A DNA stretch of 64,000 nt, taken from the NCBI GenBank assembly GCA_030248225.1, contig JASANE010003705.1:19989-83988 (forward strand). The letters run 5' to 3'. The stretch is from Trileptium ribeirensis (taxonomy: Eukaryota > Nematoda > Enoplea > Enoplida > Thoracostomopsidae). Within the stretch, counting starts at the first letter, position 1; every line of letters begins with the position of its first letter. Below, one piece after another: positions 23,163 through 33,802 of this stretch. Under the pieces are notes generated by a model. The model did no database searches and had not been told where the DNA came from. It was given only the letters and a program-made list of their open reading frames with translations. The translations under genes were made by a program, and so were the position numbers.

Positions 23163-26100
23163 ATGGACTCTGTACATGACAAAAAGAAACACCGATGTCA
23201 TCGGTGTGGTGTAACCCCTGCTCGCAAAGACATCCTAAAACGTCACATCGAAAAACAGCTCAAATACCTCGATGAATTCCTTACGATTGATCAACCATCA
23301 ACATCACGTCAAAATTTGATGTCGAGTACACCGCGACAACAGCAATCGGCATCTAGCACAATGCTGCAGCAGTCGGGGATGCAACAGTGTTCTCAACAAA
23401 GTGCTGGTGCGATGGTGCAACAACAGTCGGCGTCAGTTCAGTCATCGTATAGCACAATGTTGCATCAACCGCAATGGAGGAGTCAGCGAACCTCGATCTT
23501 CTACAACGCATGGCGCAGGATATGGTGGATGAACCACTATCAAAGACCCGACGCTTCGATGACAATCTGGGCGATCTAATTGTGATGGCAAACGATATCG
23601 CTTCGTGCAAACATCGATCAACAATCGGCAACCGTACCAATGATGTCACGTTCTTGCAATGCGCTAGAGCGCTCAGAGGGTACATCTTCAGCTATTATTT
23701 AGTTCCCAATGAGCTGACTGTGGATTTGTCAATATTTTTGCAGCAATCAGGACGACTGTTGGAAGACCTCATTACCCAAGAACTACGTCGTGGTATTAAG
23801 CTGTGGATCAATGTCGAGTGTTTGTTGCGTAAACTGAACGGTACGCAGATGACAGCACACTTCAACACCAGATCCTGCTCCATGCTACCCGAATCAGTCA
23901 TTGATGATGTAATTACCGTCATGTTTGGTGAACTCGTGACGAAACTGGATGACTTCCAGGCAAAAGGGGTTGGGTGCTGCAAAATGTTCAGCACGTTGAT
24001 GTACATATTAGAGTCTATCGTACTCTACGTGAATCGACATATAAGCAGTTACCTGCTTACATCCATAAAAACGCGCAGTCATCAACGTGCAAATCAGTGA
24101 CAATCGCTGCTTCTTATGGAGTATTCTCGCTAGCATTACACCCTGTTGATCATACCCAAACACTCACAGCGTATAACAACTACCAACAATATTCCAATGA
24201 ACTAAACGTGAATGGATTAGAGTATTCCGTGAAGTTACAGGACATTCCACGGTTGGAACGGTAAAATAACATAGCAATTAATGTTTATGGACTTGAGAAT
24301 AATTGCATTTTCCCACTGTATATATCAAAGACTCAAAATATCCAATATATTCATTTGCTATTATATGACAATCATTATTGTTTGGTTCGTAATTTGGACG
24401 CATTGTTGTTTACCAGCGTCGTGATCATCGCAGAAAATATTTCTGTGATCATTTCTCTTTCCATGTTATTGTCCCGAACAACGTGTTGAACATCTCGATC
24501 GCTGTTGGATCGGCAAGCCCTCCTGTATCAAAACTCCACCAGAAAATTCCACCCTACAATTTACCAACCTCCATCGAATGCAACGGGTTCTTTACGTGAT
24601 TTATGCGAACTTTAAGTGTGTATTGCAAAAAATACAGTCGTGCACACCATCCACATCTTCATCGTTTATTAATCCATATCAAAGACACGAACCATGTGGA
24701 TATGGTTTGATAGACTGTTTTGGATGTTGCGATGGTCGTGTAGCAGGGAATAACCGGAACCAAATTTGCCGGAACCGGAACCGTCCATTTAAACCGGATC
24801 CGGAACCGTCCATTTAAACCGGATCCGGAACCGGAACTTGGTCTTCGAAATTTATATATAGTAAACCAGATGAAGGAAGAAATCAAGGTATAGTGGATTT
24901 AAAATGCATTAAAAATTACTTTTACATTAAACTTAATGTATTGCGGTGGTATTATTGCCTTTCTGAAACTTTAAAGAGACTGAGGAAGCTAATAATGTTT
25001 ATTTATTGATCAAATATGTCGATTTTTAGAAATCCAGCAAAAATTGCCTTCCACTATGCACCATTACGTATACTGCGTCAAATCGAATATGCTTACAAAG
25101 CTTGGACCGTAGAATACACACTTTCGCTCTCAGTCGCCTTCCTTTACTACACATACGTTTATTACATGTTCTTCTGTAGGAAACTTGTGCCCGTAAGTTA
25201 GATGATAATGATGATAACTTTCTAATCAGAATGCTATAAAGTAATGAGACACACTGTGATGCTGCTCGCACAGTTTCAATAAATACAGTTCTTTGCCAAG
25301 AAAGCAGTTTCTAGCTGCGTTGCAGATAACGTTAGTTTACTTCAATTTAGACTGATTTACCAAGTTTACAAGCGCATTGGCGGGTTCTTGAAGCAATTTA
25401 TGTTACCCAAGCACACCCTAAGTACTTCTGCGTAAGCCATACTCTGTTACCCAGTTGGACCGGTTTAATTGAAAGGTACCCCACAGACTTCTGGATGTGT
25501 AAAATAGCTTTGACTGGTTAACAAACTCCTGCAGGTTATTATGAAAAATTCCAACTAAAATTATGTGCCCTACTTACGTTTCAAACGTCAAATTGCTTAG
25601 TTAATCTTTTCTTTTGCTTGGTTGTATTGGAGCTTGATCATTGTATAATATATATTACATATGTTTGGATCACAGATGAAGCAAAAAACGTGGAAAAATT
25701 CAAACAAACTTTTTAAACCGGAATTCCGGTTCCGGTATAGTTTTTGCCCTTAGCCGGAACCGCAACCGGAACACGATTTTCGCCGGAACCGGAATTCCGG
25801 TTACTCCCTGTCGTGTAGAGATTGGAAACCTCATTATATATCGTGGTCCCAATGTAGTTGAAGCATTTTTACATAATCTTATGGAATTGACTGAAAACTT
25901 TCAGGCTAAATATATTAATGAACCAAAAGAACTAATTATGAACGAAACTGATAAATTTGACTTTATCAGTTCAATATACTGTTATTTGTGTGGATGGTAT
26001 ATGAATCGCGAGGAAGAGGCTATAGACCATTGTCACTTTTGTGGTAGGTACCGTGGAGCAGCACATTCTAATTGCAACATTGGCTATCGTCTTAGTCGTG

Positions 26101-28459
26101 ATGTAACAGTGTTGTTCCACAATCTGCGGCGGTACGATGGTCACCTCATAATGCAGGAGCTTGGTTCCATTTGCGTCGAAATGGTTCTCGAAGTTGACTG
26201 CATCGCGAAAGGTATGGAGGACTACATGATGTTCTTCCTTAAACGAACAACGAAAAAGCAACGCAGACAACATGATCTAATGGCGGCGACTGAATCAACT
26301 CATGACAAAGGCGACAGCGAATGTTCGGATGAAAATCAGGAAGGGGTTGATTTCATTCTTGGTTGTAATGATGTCCAAGATGATATGGATCAGATCGGAT
26401 ACAAGATTGGGTTCATTGATTCGTTCCAGTTTCTACCATCTTCTCTGCAGACATTGGCAGAAAATCTCAAACAAGATGACCCAATGCTTTAACGATAAGC
26501 TCAGTCTTATGCTTGGAAAAGGCATCTATCCGTACGAATATGTCAATGCGATTTCCAAGTTTGACAACCGAATCCTACCTCCTGATTTGTCTTTCTATTC
26601 CAGTCTCAACGACAGCAACGTATCCCTACAAAGTTACGATCACACTCAAACCGTTTGGAACGAAATGGGTATTCAGACTCTCGGCGAGTATCATGATTTT
26701 TATCTAAAGACTGATGTGCTACTACTGAGAGACGTTTTCGAGAACTTTCGAATTCTTTGTCTCCAGAAGTACCAGCTTGATCCGATCTACTACGTAACCT
26801 TCCCCAGCTTTGCTTGGGACGCATGTCTCAAGTATACGAAAGTAAGACTAGATTTGATATCCGATGTTGACATGTATTCCTTCTTCGAGGAAGGTATACG
26901 AGGTGGGGTTTCTGTGATCTCCCACCGTTATGCAAGGGCGAACAATCCGTACGTTCAGGGTTATGATCCATCCCAAGCGTGCATGTATATTATAGACCTA
27001 GATGCGAATAATTTGTACGGAAATTCAATGGCTCAGAAACTTCCAACGCATACGTTTAAATGGTTGACAAGGGAGGAAAATGATGCTGCGGATTGGGCAA
27101 CAGTTGATGTTACTGGTGACACTGGCTATATTTTGGAAGTAGGTTTAGCATACCCATATTATTTGCACGACAACCACAACGACTATCCGCTAGCACCGAA
27201 GCGTTTGCGCATTACGGATAATATGCTATCCCTATATTGCAGTGAAATAAAGACATCACTCATTGTGGAACATTGGACTGCTTAGAAACTTGTTCCCAAC
27301 CTCAGAGATAAAATCAAGTACAAAGTTCTGATTCGGAACTTACAACTGTACTTGTCTCTGGAGAAGGAACTGAAACAAGTACACCGGGTTGTTTCATTCT
27401 ACCTATGGATTGGATGGAATCCTACATACCGCTCAATACCGATATGCGTAAAAGCGCACGCAGTAGCTTTCAAAAGGACTTTTATAAACTGCTCAACAAC
27501 GCAGTATTTGGAAAACGATGGGAAACTTGCGCAGTTACATAGACGTAAAGCTAGTCATAGACCCTGAAAAGCTTGTAAATATGGCAGGTAATCCCCGATA
27601 CTCCATGTCCTCTATATTCAACGAAAATTTGGTTGCTGTTAAGATGCAGCGAAAAACTGTTAACCTTTGAAAAACATTTTACATCGGGTTCACCATATTA
27701 GACCTATCAAAAACCTGATGTACAATTTCCACTGTAACTACATGAAGGAGCTTTACGGTAACAATTGTAAGCTTCTTTTCACTGATACTGACTCTCTCTG
27801 CTACTCTGTTAAGACCCCTGACATCTATAAAGATATGCTATACAATTCTTCACATTTTGACACGAGTGACTGTCCTCGAGATCATCCACTGTTTTCGTTG
27901 TAAAACGTTCGTAAAATGAAGGACGAAACCGCAGGCGTTGCAGTTGCTGAGTTTACGGGTCTGCGTTCGAAGATGTACAGTATCAAATGTGGTGGCGGTG
28001 AAGAAAAAACGGGCAAAGTGTATCAAAAAGAGTGTCGTAAAGACGGAAATAAAGCATCCCAATTACGTCGAAACGTTGTTAAATGGAAGCAAACTCAGAC
28101 ATCAAGTGAACATTATACGCTCATATAAACATAATCTCCATACAACAACTATAAACAAGATTAGCTTGTCATCATACGACGACAAGCGGTATATCACAAC
28201 CGACGGAATTAGTTCATACTCTTATGGACATTATAGTATTATAGGACAGGATGATCTGACTCAACTTATTAACGAAATAAATGATGATATGTTCATTCAG
28301 CTGTTGACTGAAATGTGTAATCCGATGAACAATAACATCCATACATACCTTATTTCACGAGATAACTTAGTAGAGATTGTAAACGATACCGAATCTATTA
28401 CCCACAACGACCTTGTAGAACTAGTGACTGACATTGAGAATGACTTAATGGATCACTAA
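23163..28459 (+). pseudogene. polB: Polinton protein-primed DNA polymerase B, broken
   Basis: Replicative polymerase of the element. An N-terminal C2H2 finger (CHRCG...HIEKQ, about 23190-23255) and a Gln/Ser-rich linker come first. The conserved N-terminal region follows at 23474-24100 and 23974-24264. A second Cys/His segment and the exonuclease start lie at 24360-24740. Past a hAT insertion (24744-25810), a treble-clef HCHFCG...HSNCN module lies at 26025-26080. The palm carries DLDANNLYG (26998-27024), LNNAVFGK (about 27490, shifted frame) and the catalytic DTDSL (27784-27798). An acidic tail ends at 28459. At least seven frameshifts and stops are visible, including an in-frame TAA at 24262. 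The exonuclease motif I, normally D-F-E, reads N-F-K near 24610. Confidence 0.9.
24744..25810 (-). mobile_element. Non-autonomous hAT element, copy D, inside polB
   Basis: 1067 bp in the same orientation as copy C. Perfect 8-bp duplication TCGTGTAG (24736-24743 and 25811-25818). The 5' end carries a duplicated CCATTTAAACCGGATCCGG block. It splits the exonuclease domain of the polymerase gene. Confidence 0.95.
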
Positions 28460-28570
28460 TTTTTGTGGTATATAATGTGAACTGACACTTTTTGTTTGCA
28501 GTGTTCCTGTTTGCGATGTTAATACTTATTGATACAAATATCCAAACTTCTTAAAAGATAAGCTGCTTTA

Positions 28571-30761
28571 ATGTTTAGACCTACTGAATTGGATGCGAAG
28601 TTTAAGAATATATACTGTGACCCCCGAAATGTACCTAGCTGGATTTTCTACAGCTCCATAGTTATACTTGGAGCTGAAGAAACAGGGACTACGCGTGAAA
28701 TTAAAATATGTCCAAGAGTGATTAAGAGCACAAGAGACATATACTTTACATAAACCACGCAGACTTAAGCGTCGCCGCACCGTTGTTAGGGGTTTGGGTG
28801 ATTTATTTCAAGAGGATTTGGCAGATATGTCCAGCTTATCATCTTGTAATGATGGATTTAAGTACCTACTTGTTACTGATTGTTTCTCGAAATTTGCATG
28901 GATTATTCCGGTTAAAAATAGAACGTCACCCATTATTGCGTCTGTTTTAAAATCAGTCTTTGAAAATCAATACCAAAAATTTTCAGACAGATAACGGGAA
29001 AGAATTTGTTAAAAACTTGATATATGATTATTACAGAGCTAAGGGTCAGCGAATAACCGGAACCGGAGCCGTCCATTTAAACCGGAACCGGAACCTGGTC
29101 TTCGAAATCTATATATAGTGAAACAGATGAAGGAAAAAATGCAGGTACAATGGATTTAAAATGTGTTAAAAATAACTTCTACATTAAACTTAATGTATTG
29201 TGATGGTATTATTGCCTTTCTGGAACTTTCAAGAGACTGAGGAAGCAAAATAATGTTTATTTATGGATCAATATATCAGTTTTTGGACCCCTAGAACAAA
29301 AAATGTTTTCCACTATACATCCTTGCGTATATTGTGTCAAAATGAATTTGCTTATAACGCATGGAGCGTAGAATAAACACTTTCGCTCTGTTTCCAGTCG
29401 CCGCCCTTTACTACACATACGTTTGTTACATGTTATTCTGTAAAAAACTTGCCATTATTGGTTTATATGGTTCTGAGTTTATAAGGTATACATACTATAA
29501 TTTTCTGATCCGTGGTCTGGGACACTGTTTATGCTAGCGTTGGGCAACCAGTATTGGTCAGCTAGATGATAATGATGACAACTTTCTAATCACAATGTAT
29601 AAATAAGACCAACTGTTATACTGCTCGCACAGTTTCAATGAATGCAGGTCATTGCCAAGGACGCAGTTTCTGGCTGCGTAGCAGATAACGTTACTTTACT
29701 CAACGTAGACTGATTTACAAAGTTTGCAAGCTCACTTGCTTGTGCTTGACGAAATTTTTGTTAGCCAAGCTTGCAGCTAAGTATTTCTATATAATCCATA
29801 CTGTATTACCGAGTTGGACCGGTTTAAGTCTAACATACCCAGCAGACTTCTGAATGTGTAAAATAGCTGCTATGAGCATCGACCTGGCTTTGTTTTGTTA
29901 ACAAACTCCTGCAGCTTAACATAAAAATTCCAGCTGAAATTATGTGTCCCACTTACGTTTCACACTGTAAATTGCTGAGTTAATCTTTTGTTTTGTTTGG
30001 TTGTATTGGAATTTGATCACAGTGTATATATTACGTAATGTTTCAACCACAGATGGAGCAAAAATGTGGAAAAATTTTTTAAACCGGAATTCTGGTTCCG
30101 GTATGCTTTTTGCACTTTGCCGCAACCGGAACACAATTTTCGCCGGAACCGGAATTCCGATTACTCCCTGCTAAGGGTATAAATATTTACACCACGAAAA
30201 ACCAAGAAACTAAGGCTAGTATAGAAGAACGTATCATACGTACAGGCAAAGCAAAAATTTTCAAATTTCTAACCGCTAGAAATTGCCAGCGATATATTAA
30301 TCACTTGCAGTATATAGTTTTCAGCTATAATAACACAGAATACAGCTAAGGTTTTGTTCCGGCAAATGTCACTAACCAAAATGAACATTTAATAAGAGAA
30401 AAGTTATTCCCTGCAGTCTATATTGATGTTTATTTTAAAATTGGAGATGTCGTACGAATTTCAAAAGAAAGGTTACCATTTGAACGTGGATTTAATCAAC
30501 TATGGTCACGTGAAGTTTTTACTGTTAACAACCAATTTTCTTTTGATCCATGAAATTGTTGATGCTAATAAAGAAGTGATTCTTGGTAAATTCTATGGAC
30601 CTGAGTTGCAAAATGTTAAAGTTATAGACGATATGTATAAGATTGAAACAATTTTACGAAAACGTAAGACTGCACACGGTACTGAATATCTGGTTAAGTG
30701 GCTTGGGTATCCTAGTTCCGTGAATTCATGGGTACATGAAAAAGATTTACAAGCAATATGA
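28571..30761 (+). pseudogene. Polinton integrase with C-terminal chromodomain, broken
   Basis: DDE-type integrase that would insert the element. N-terminal part at 28571-28790. The catalytic core shows EDLADMSSL (first Asp at 28815-28817), the second Asp in TDNGKEF (28990-28992, after a frameshift near 28970) and the Glu in KASIEERI (about 30210-30235, after the hAT insertion at 29047-30170). The C-terminus carries a chromodomain: YKIETIL...EYLVKWLGYPSSVNSW (about 30635-30745), whose aromatic Y, W and W positions are kept. There are also stops at 30346-30348 and in the linker. Typical gene position next to polB. Clearly non-functional. Confidence 0.9.
29047..30170 (-). mobile_element. Non-autonomous hAT element, copy E, inside integrase
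   Basis: 1124 bp. Ends are CAGCGAATAACCGGAA and CCGATTACTCCCTG, with a perfect 8-bp duplication CTAAGGGT (29039-29046 and 30171-30178). It separates the second catalytic Asp from the catalytic Glu of the integrase. Confidence 0.95.
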
Positions 30762-30810
30762 ATGGCACACTTTGCGATACTGGCTATAAAAGTGTTTAAT
30801 CGTAATGTAT

Positions 30811-31012
30811 ATGGGGTACGCAAAGTACGTATGTGGGTACACATATACATATCTGGTGGTGACATCGGGGTACACAAAGTAATCACGTGGGTACTGAATT
30901 TCACATCTAGTGGTTAAAACCGGGTACACAAAGTGACTACAGGGGTACACAGTTACATATTTATGGTTAAGCAAGGGTACTTATGGTACCCCTATGGGTA
31001 CATAAAGTACCT
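30811..31012 (+). repeat. ~54-bp degenerate tandem repeat, four units
   Basis: Units begin near 30811, 30866, 30921 and 30974 with GGGTAC(A)(C)(A)AAGT and continue '...gtgggtac...acat.t.tggt...'. On the minus strand they read as a YP-FVYP-type peptide repeat in one open frame (30974-30747), but no start or domain supports a gene. The repeat sits exactly between integrase and ATPase genes, a plausible intergenic regulatory or replication region (inference). Confidence 0.7.
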
Positions 31013-31191
31013 TTATCGATACGAGATTGCTTACTGAATTGTAAAATAATGTACTATTTAGGGGTACATATTCATATGATATATTCATATTCATCATATT
31101 GATACGCAAGTGTATAATGTATGCTTTCTCCCAGAGGAAATGGGAGAAAAGTCTTAAAAACGTCTTTTTTAACCATTATATTTGCAAGACA

Positions 31192-31959
31192 ATGAAATAC
31201 GTGTGCGCTAATTGTCATCACAGCTACACATCACGTCAACATTTACACAGACATAAGAAAAATTTGTGTATCACAAGCGCTGGCTCCAGCACCACCTCTA
31301 ATTTCTGAGAGTAGTGTACAAAAATGTAATGCTAAGATACTTTTACCACTGGAGCTACCGTTCACTTGTGTTGTAAGCGGTCAAACTGGGTGTGGAAAAA
31401 CTGAGTGGATTGCTCGTTTGCTGAAACACAGTTTTTTTGATCAAACCGTGAACAAGATTTTGTTTTGTTACAGTATATTTCAAGATATTTAGCAGAAACT
31501 TGCAGGTGAAATTCCCAATTCGGAACTTTATGAAGGTCTTCCTTCGGAATTTCCGCAATCAACTACTGGTAGTACCGTCCTCATATTAGATGACTTAATG
31601 CTAGAAGCATCAAACGATGAAAAATTAGCTGCTGTGTTTTCGAAAATGCGGCATAACAAGCTGAGTACAATTTTTGTCGCCCAAAACTTGTATCACCAAG
31701 GTAAGTACATGTGAACCACTACACGAAACGCACCATATATAGTACTGTTTCCAAATGTTAGAGACCAGTCTATGATTTTTATCCTAGGACGACAATTGTG
31801 GCCTTTAAAACCGCAATTTCTCGTTAGCCTTTCGAACAAGCAACAAAGACACCACATGGGTATCTTTTCTTAGATTTAAAGGCAACCACAGAAAATATAT
31901 TAAGGGTTCGACGGAATATATTTCCAGATGATGATGATCATATGTATGTATATGCTTAA
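31192..31959 (+). pseudogene. Polinton packaging ATPase (FtsK/HerA-type) with N-terminal Zn finger
   Basis: ATPase that pumps the genome into capsids. Starts at ATG 31192 with a C2H2 finger (CANCHHSY...HLHRHKKNLC). A single-base frameshift near 31265-31270 leads into the ATPase frame. Walker A is SGQTGCGKTEW (31375-31407). An in-frame stop follows near 31490. Walker B is VLILDDLM (about 31577-31600), and QNLYHQGKY is the conserved sensor-like segment (about 31682-31710), followed by a stop at 31711-31713. Another shift near 31870 precedes the conserved RVRRNIFPD tail. The gene ends at 31959. Confidence 0.88.
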
Positions 31960-32003
31960 AACGACGTGTACATGTTTGAAAAATGTAGAAAAAATATCAC
32001 AGC

Positions 32004-32210
32004 ATGCAAAAACATAAAATTTCTTTAAGATTTTTGAACGAATCATCGTCAAGAGTTGTTGCAGCGGTTGTAAAAGTTGCTCCAGATTCACTTATACGAG
32101 GGTTTGGTGAAATAGCGCATAACGCGCTAGCGAGAGCAAAGACGCGTAGAAACATTCTTAACAAGCTTGCAAATAAGAAAACATCAGCTTTTCAGAAAAG
32201 AAAATATTAA
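32004..32210 (+). CDS. Small basic Polinton protein
   Basis: 68 residues, intact, directly after the ATPase. The segment VAPDSLIRGFGEIAHNAL resembles a short conserved protein often seen in Polintons (consensus-like 'p.slIraf.Ei.hNil'); my recognition is from memory. The C-terminus is Lys/Arg-rich (KLANKKTSAFQKRKY). Function unknown; a nucleic-acid-bound or core role would fit the charge. Confidence 0.6.
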   Translation: MQKHKISLRFLNESSSRVVAAVVKVAPDSLIRGFGEIAHNALARAKTRRNILNKLANKKTSAFQKRKY

Positions 32211-32255
32211 AACCAAAACTTGTTAAATACTTAACCAGTTATTTCAGCAAATATT

Positions 32256-32637
32256 ATGGCACGTAAAATGGTTATAGTTCCGCAAGTTGGTTTGATGTAA
32301 TACGAAATGGTGAGTTGCAAGATAAAACCCATACACCTGTAAAAACTGAAGTTTCTTTATACGACACCCATGAGCAAAAAAATGATCTATCTCTATGTTG
32401 AATGGTATGAAAAATTTAAACCTCAATCAAAAACAATCAAATTATTTACCCGGATAAAACTATTGGTTCAAATATTTTTGGTCTTTTAAAATACTTTGTG
32501 TCTGGTGTTAATTTCTCACTCCACGAGCTTTAGATTCTTAAAAATTTGAGTCGATGCTCTCTGAAGTACCAAAATTGGCATTTGGGTGGGGAAGCAGAGA
32601 TAAAATGACGTCATCATGGGAAAGTATATATTAACTA
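32256..32637 (+). pseudogene. Decayed small structural gene
   Basis: Begins MARKMVIVP, like the start of a conserved Polinton small protein, and near 32470 has NIFGLLKYF, resembling that family's C-terminal 'SNI.DLl.y' segment. Between these are several stops and frameshifts. It lies where that gene is expected, between the ATPase cluster and the capsid cluster. Weak but positionally consistent. Confidence 0.45.
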
Positions 32638-32715
32638 ACCAATCAACGCGTGCTACACAAATTTATGTAAAGTCTCACACCAGGATCTAAAAGTCATTTT
32701 AATGTTTTGGTTGTA

Positions 32716-33234
32716 ATGGAGCATACAAAATACCGCACGTCTGGTGATAATACTCGACTTGTACTCTTTCGTTCAGGGTGGAGTGTATTCAGCAATTTTA
32801 ACGTGCGTAACATTCTTATCAACGGCGTCAAATACAACTGTGTGGAACAGTGGCACCAAAGTGAGAAAGCTCGCTATTTTCATGATGTCCTTCTTATTAC
32901 GCAATTATGAATACATATAAACCATCACAGCAAAAGAAAATTGGTCGAGGAATTATAAACTTTGATGAAAAACTGTGGTTACAAAACGATAATGCTGTAT
33001 GTGTTATGAAGTTAGGTCTAAAGTTAAAGTTTCAGCAATTAGCACATGTAAGAGCAACTCTTATTGGCACAGAGAATGCGTTATTAGCGAAAGCATCGCA
33101 GTGGGATAACTAGTGGGGAATAGGGAAGAGCATATGCGATCCAGCGAGTCGTGACATTAAACAATGGACGGGACAAAATATGTTGGGACAGTAAGTTGTG
33201 GATGGAAATTCGAGACGAACTCAAGTGCTCATAA
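32716..33234 (+). pseudogene. NADAR (YbiA-like) domain protein, frameshifted
   Basis: NADAR domains act on ADP-ribose/riboflavin-type N-glycosidic bonds; some remove ADP-ribose from nucleic acid. From ATG 32716 the first frame has GWSVFSNF (family pattern 'f.Fls.F.p'), NGVKYNCVEQWHQSEKA (the 'y.s.Eh.m...KA' region) and ends near 32910. The next frame (from 32907) gives KKIGRGIINFDEKLW ('k.lGr.v..fd...W'), ENALLAKASQWDN (where 'l.E.sp.D..WGiG' is expected), a stop, then WGIGKSICDP and WTGQNMLGQ, and finally KLWMEIRDEL in a third frame. All core motifs occur in order, with two frameshifts and two stops. It overlaps the next gene slightly. Confidence 0.85.
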
Positions 33235-33239
33235 CGAAT

Positions 33240-33782
33240 ATGACTATCTTATCTAATGTCGGTTGTAGCATTGATTTGCTACATTTATCATATAATATTG
33301 ACAATTTTAATTATAACACAATAAGGTTCAGTGGAGGTATTTGGAAATCTAAACCACGAGGTACCGCTTTACTATTTTCTAATGGAACAATTGTTTTGGT
33401 TGGTGTCCGGTCTGAAAAGGAAACTTCTTTAATATTAAATCGAGTTCGTGAAAATCTTTTCAAATTAAATTATCAATGTTTAACACAGTTTAGCTTTACA
33501 ATCAAAAATGTAGCTGGAATTTTGCAAACTGGACAAAACACTAATTATACACTAAACACAAAACATACATTAACCAAGTTGTATAGCGAATGGAAGTCTA
33601 TTTTCCGAGTAATGTACGAACCTGAGTTACACAACGCACTTATTTTAAAATTTGACAAGAATGTAACGCTAATATTCAGAACAGGCAAAGTTGTGATTAC
33701 ATTTTGTAATAATATTAAAAGCTACTATAATTATGTGTCTGTTGTAAATAGCATGCTTAAATGCTTTTTTAATAAAATTTGA
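33240..33782 (+). CDS. TATA-binding-protein (TBP)-like protein, intact frame
   Basis: 180 residues from ATG 33240 (an alternative in-frame GTG lies at 33198), uninterrupted and the length of the TBP core. Two TBP repeats are readable. Repeat 1 has SNVGCSIDL (TBP 'NLGC.LDL'), NYNTIRFSG ('YnPKRF'), PRGTALLFSNGTIVLVG ('..TaLIFsSGkmV.tG') and SEKET. Repeat 2 has IKNVAGILQ ('iqNmVgs'), YEPELHNAL ('YEPElFPgL') and VTLIFRTGKVVIT ('.lLiFvSGKvVltG'). Three of the four phenylalanines that kink the TATA box in TBP appear kept; the one in YEPEL-F is His. Both minor-groove Asn positions are kept. Neighbours are NADAR and penton genes of the Polinton, and there is no intron, so this belongs to the element. 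Confidence 0.88.
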   Translation: MTILSNVGCSIDLLHLSYNIDNFNYNTIRFSGGIWKSKPRGTALLFSNGTIVLVGVRSEKETSLILNRVRENLFKLNYQCLTQFSFTIKNVAGILQTGQNTNYTLNTKHTLTKLYSEWKSIFRVMYEPELHNALILKFDKNVTLIFRTGKVVITFCNNIKSYYNYVSVVNSMLKCFFNKI

Positions 33783-33802
33783 TCTAAGACAAAACGGAGG
33801 TT

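Noticed and set aside
24578..25271. Frames across the edge of hAT copy D
   Set aside because: Chimeras of polymerase sequence and hAT element end, or hAT interior only.
30593..30974. Minus-strand tyrosine-rich frames
   Set aside because: Produced by the 54-bp tandem repeat and the antisense of the chromodomain.
33240..33782. Host TBP processed pseudogene
   Set aside because: Sequence is far from typical animal TBP, the frame is intact, the glutamine-rich animal N-terminus is absent and it is packed between element genes.
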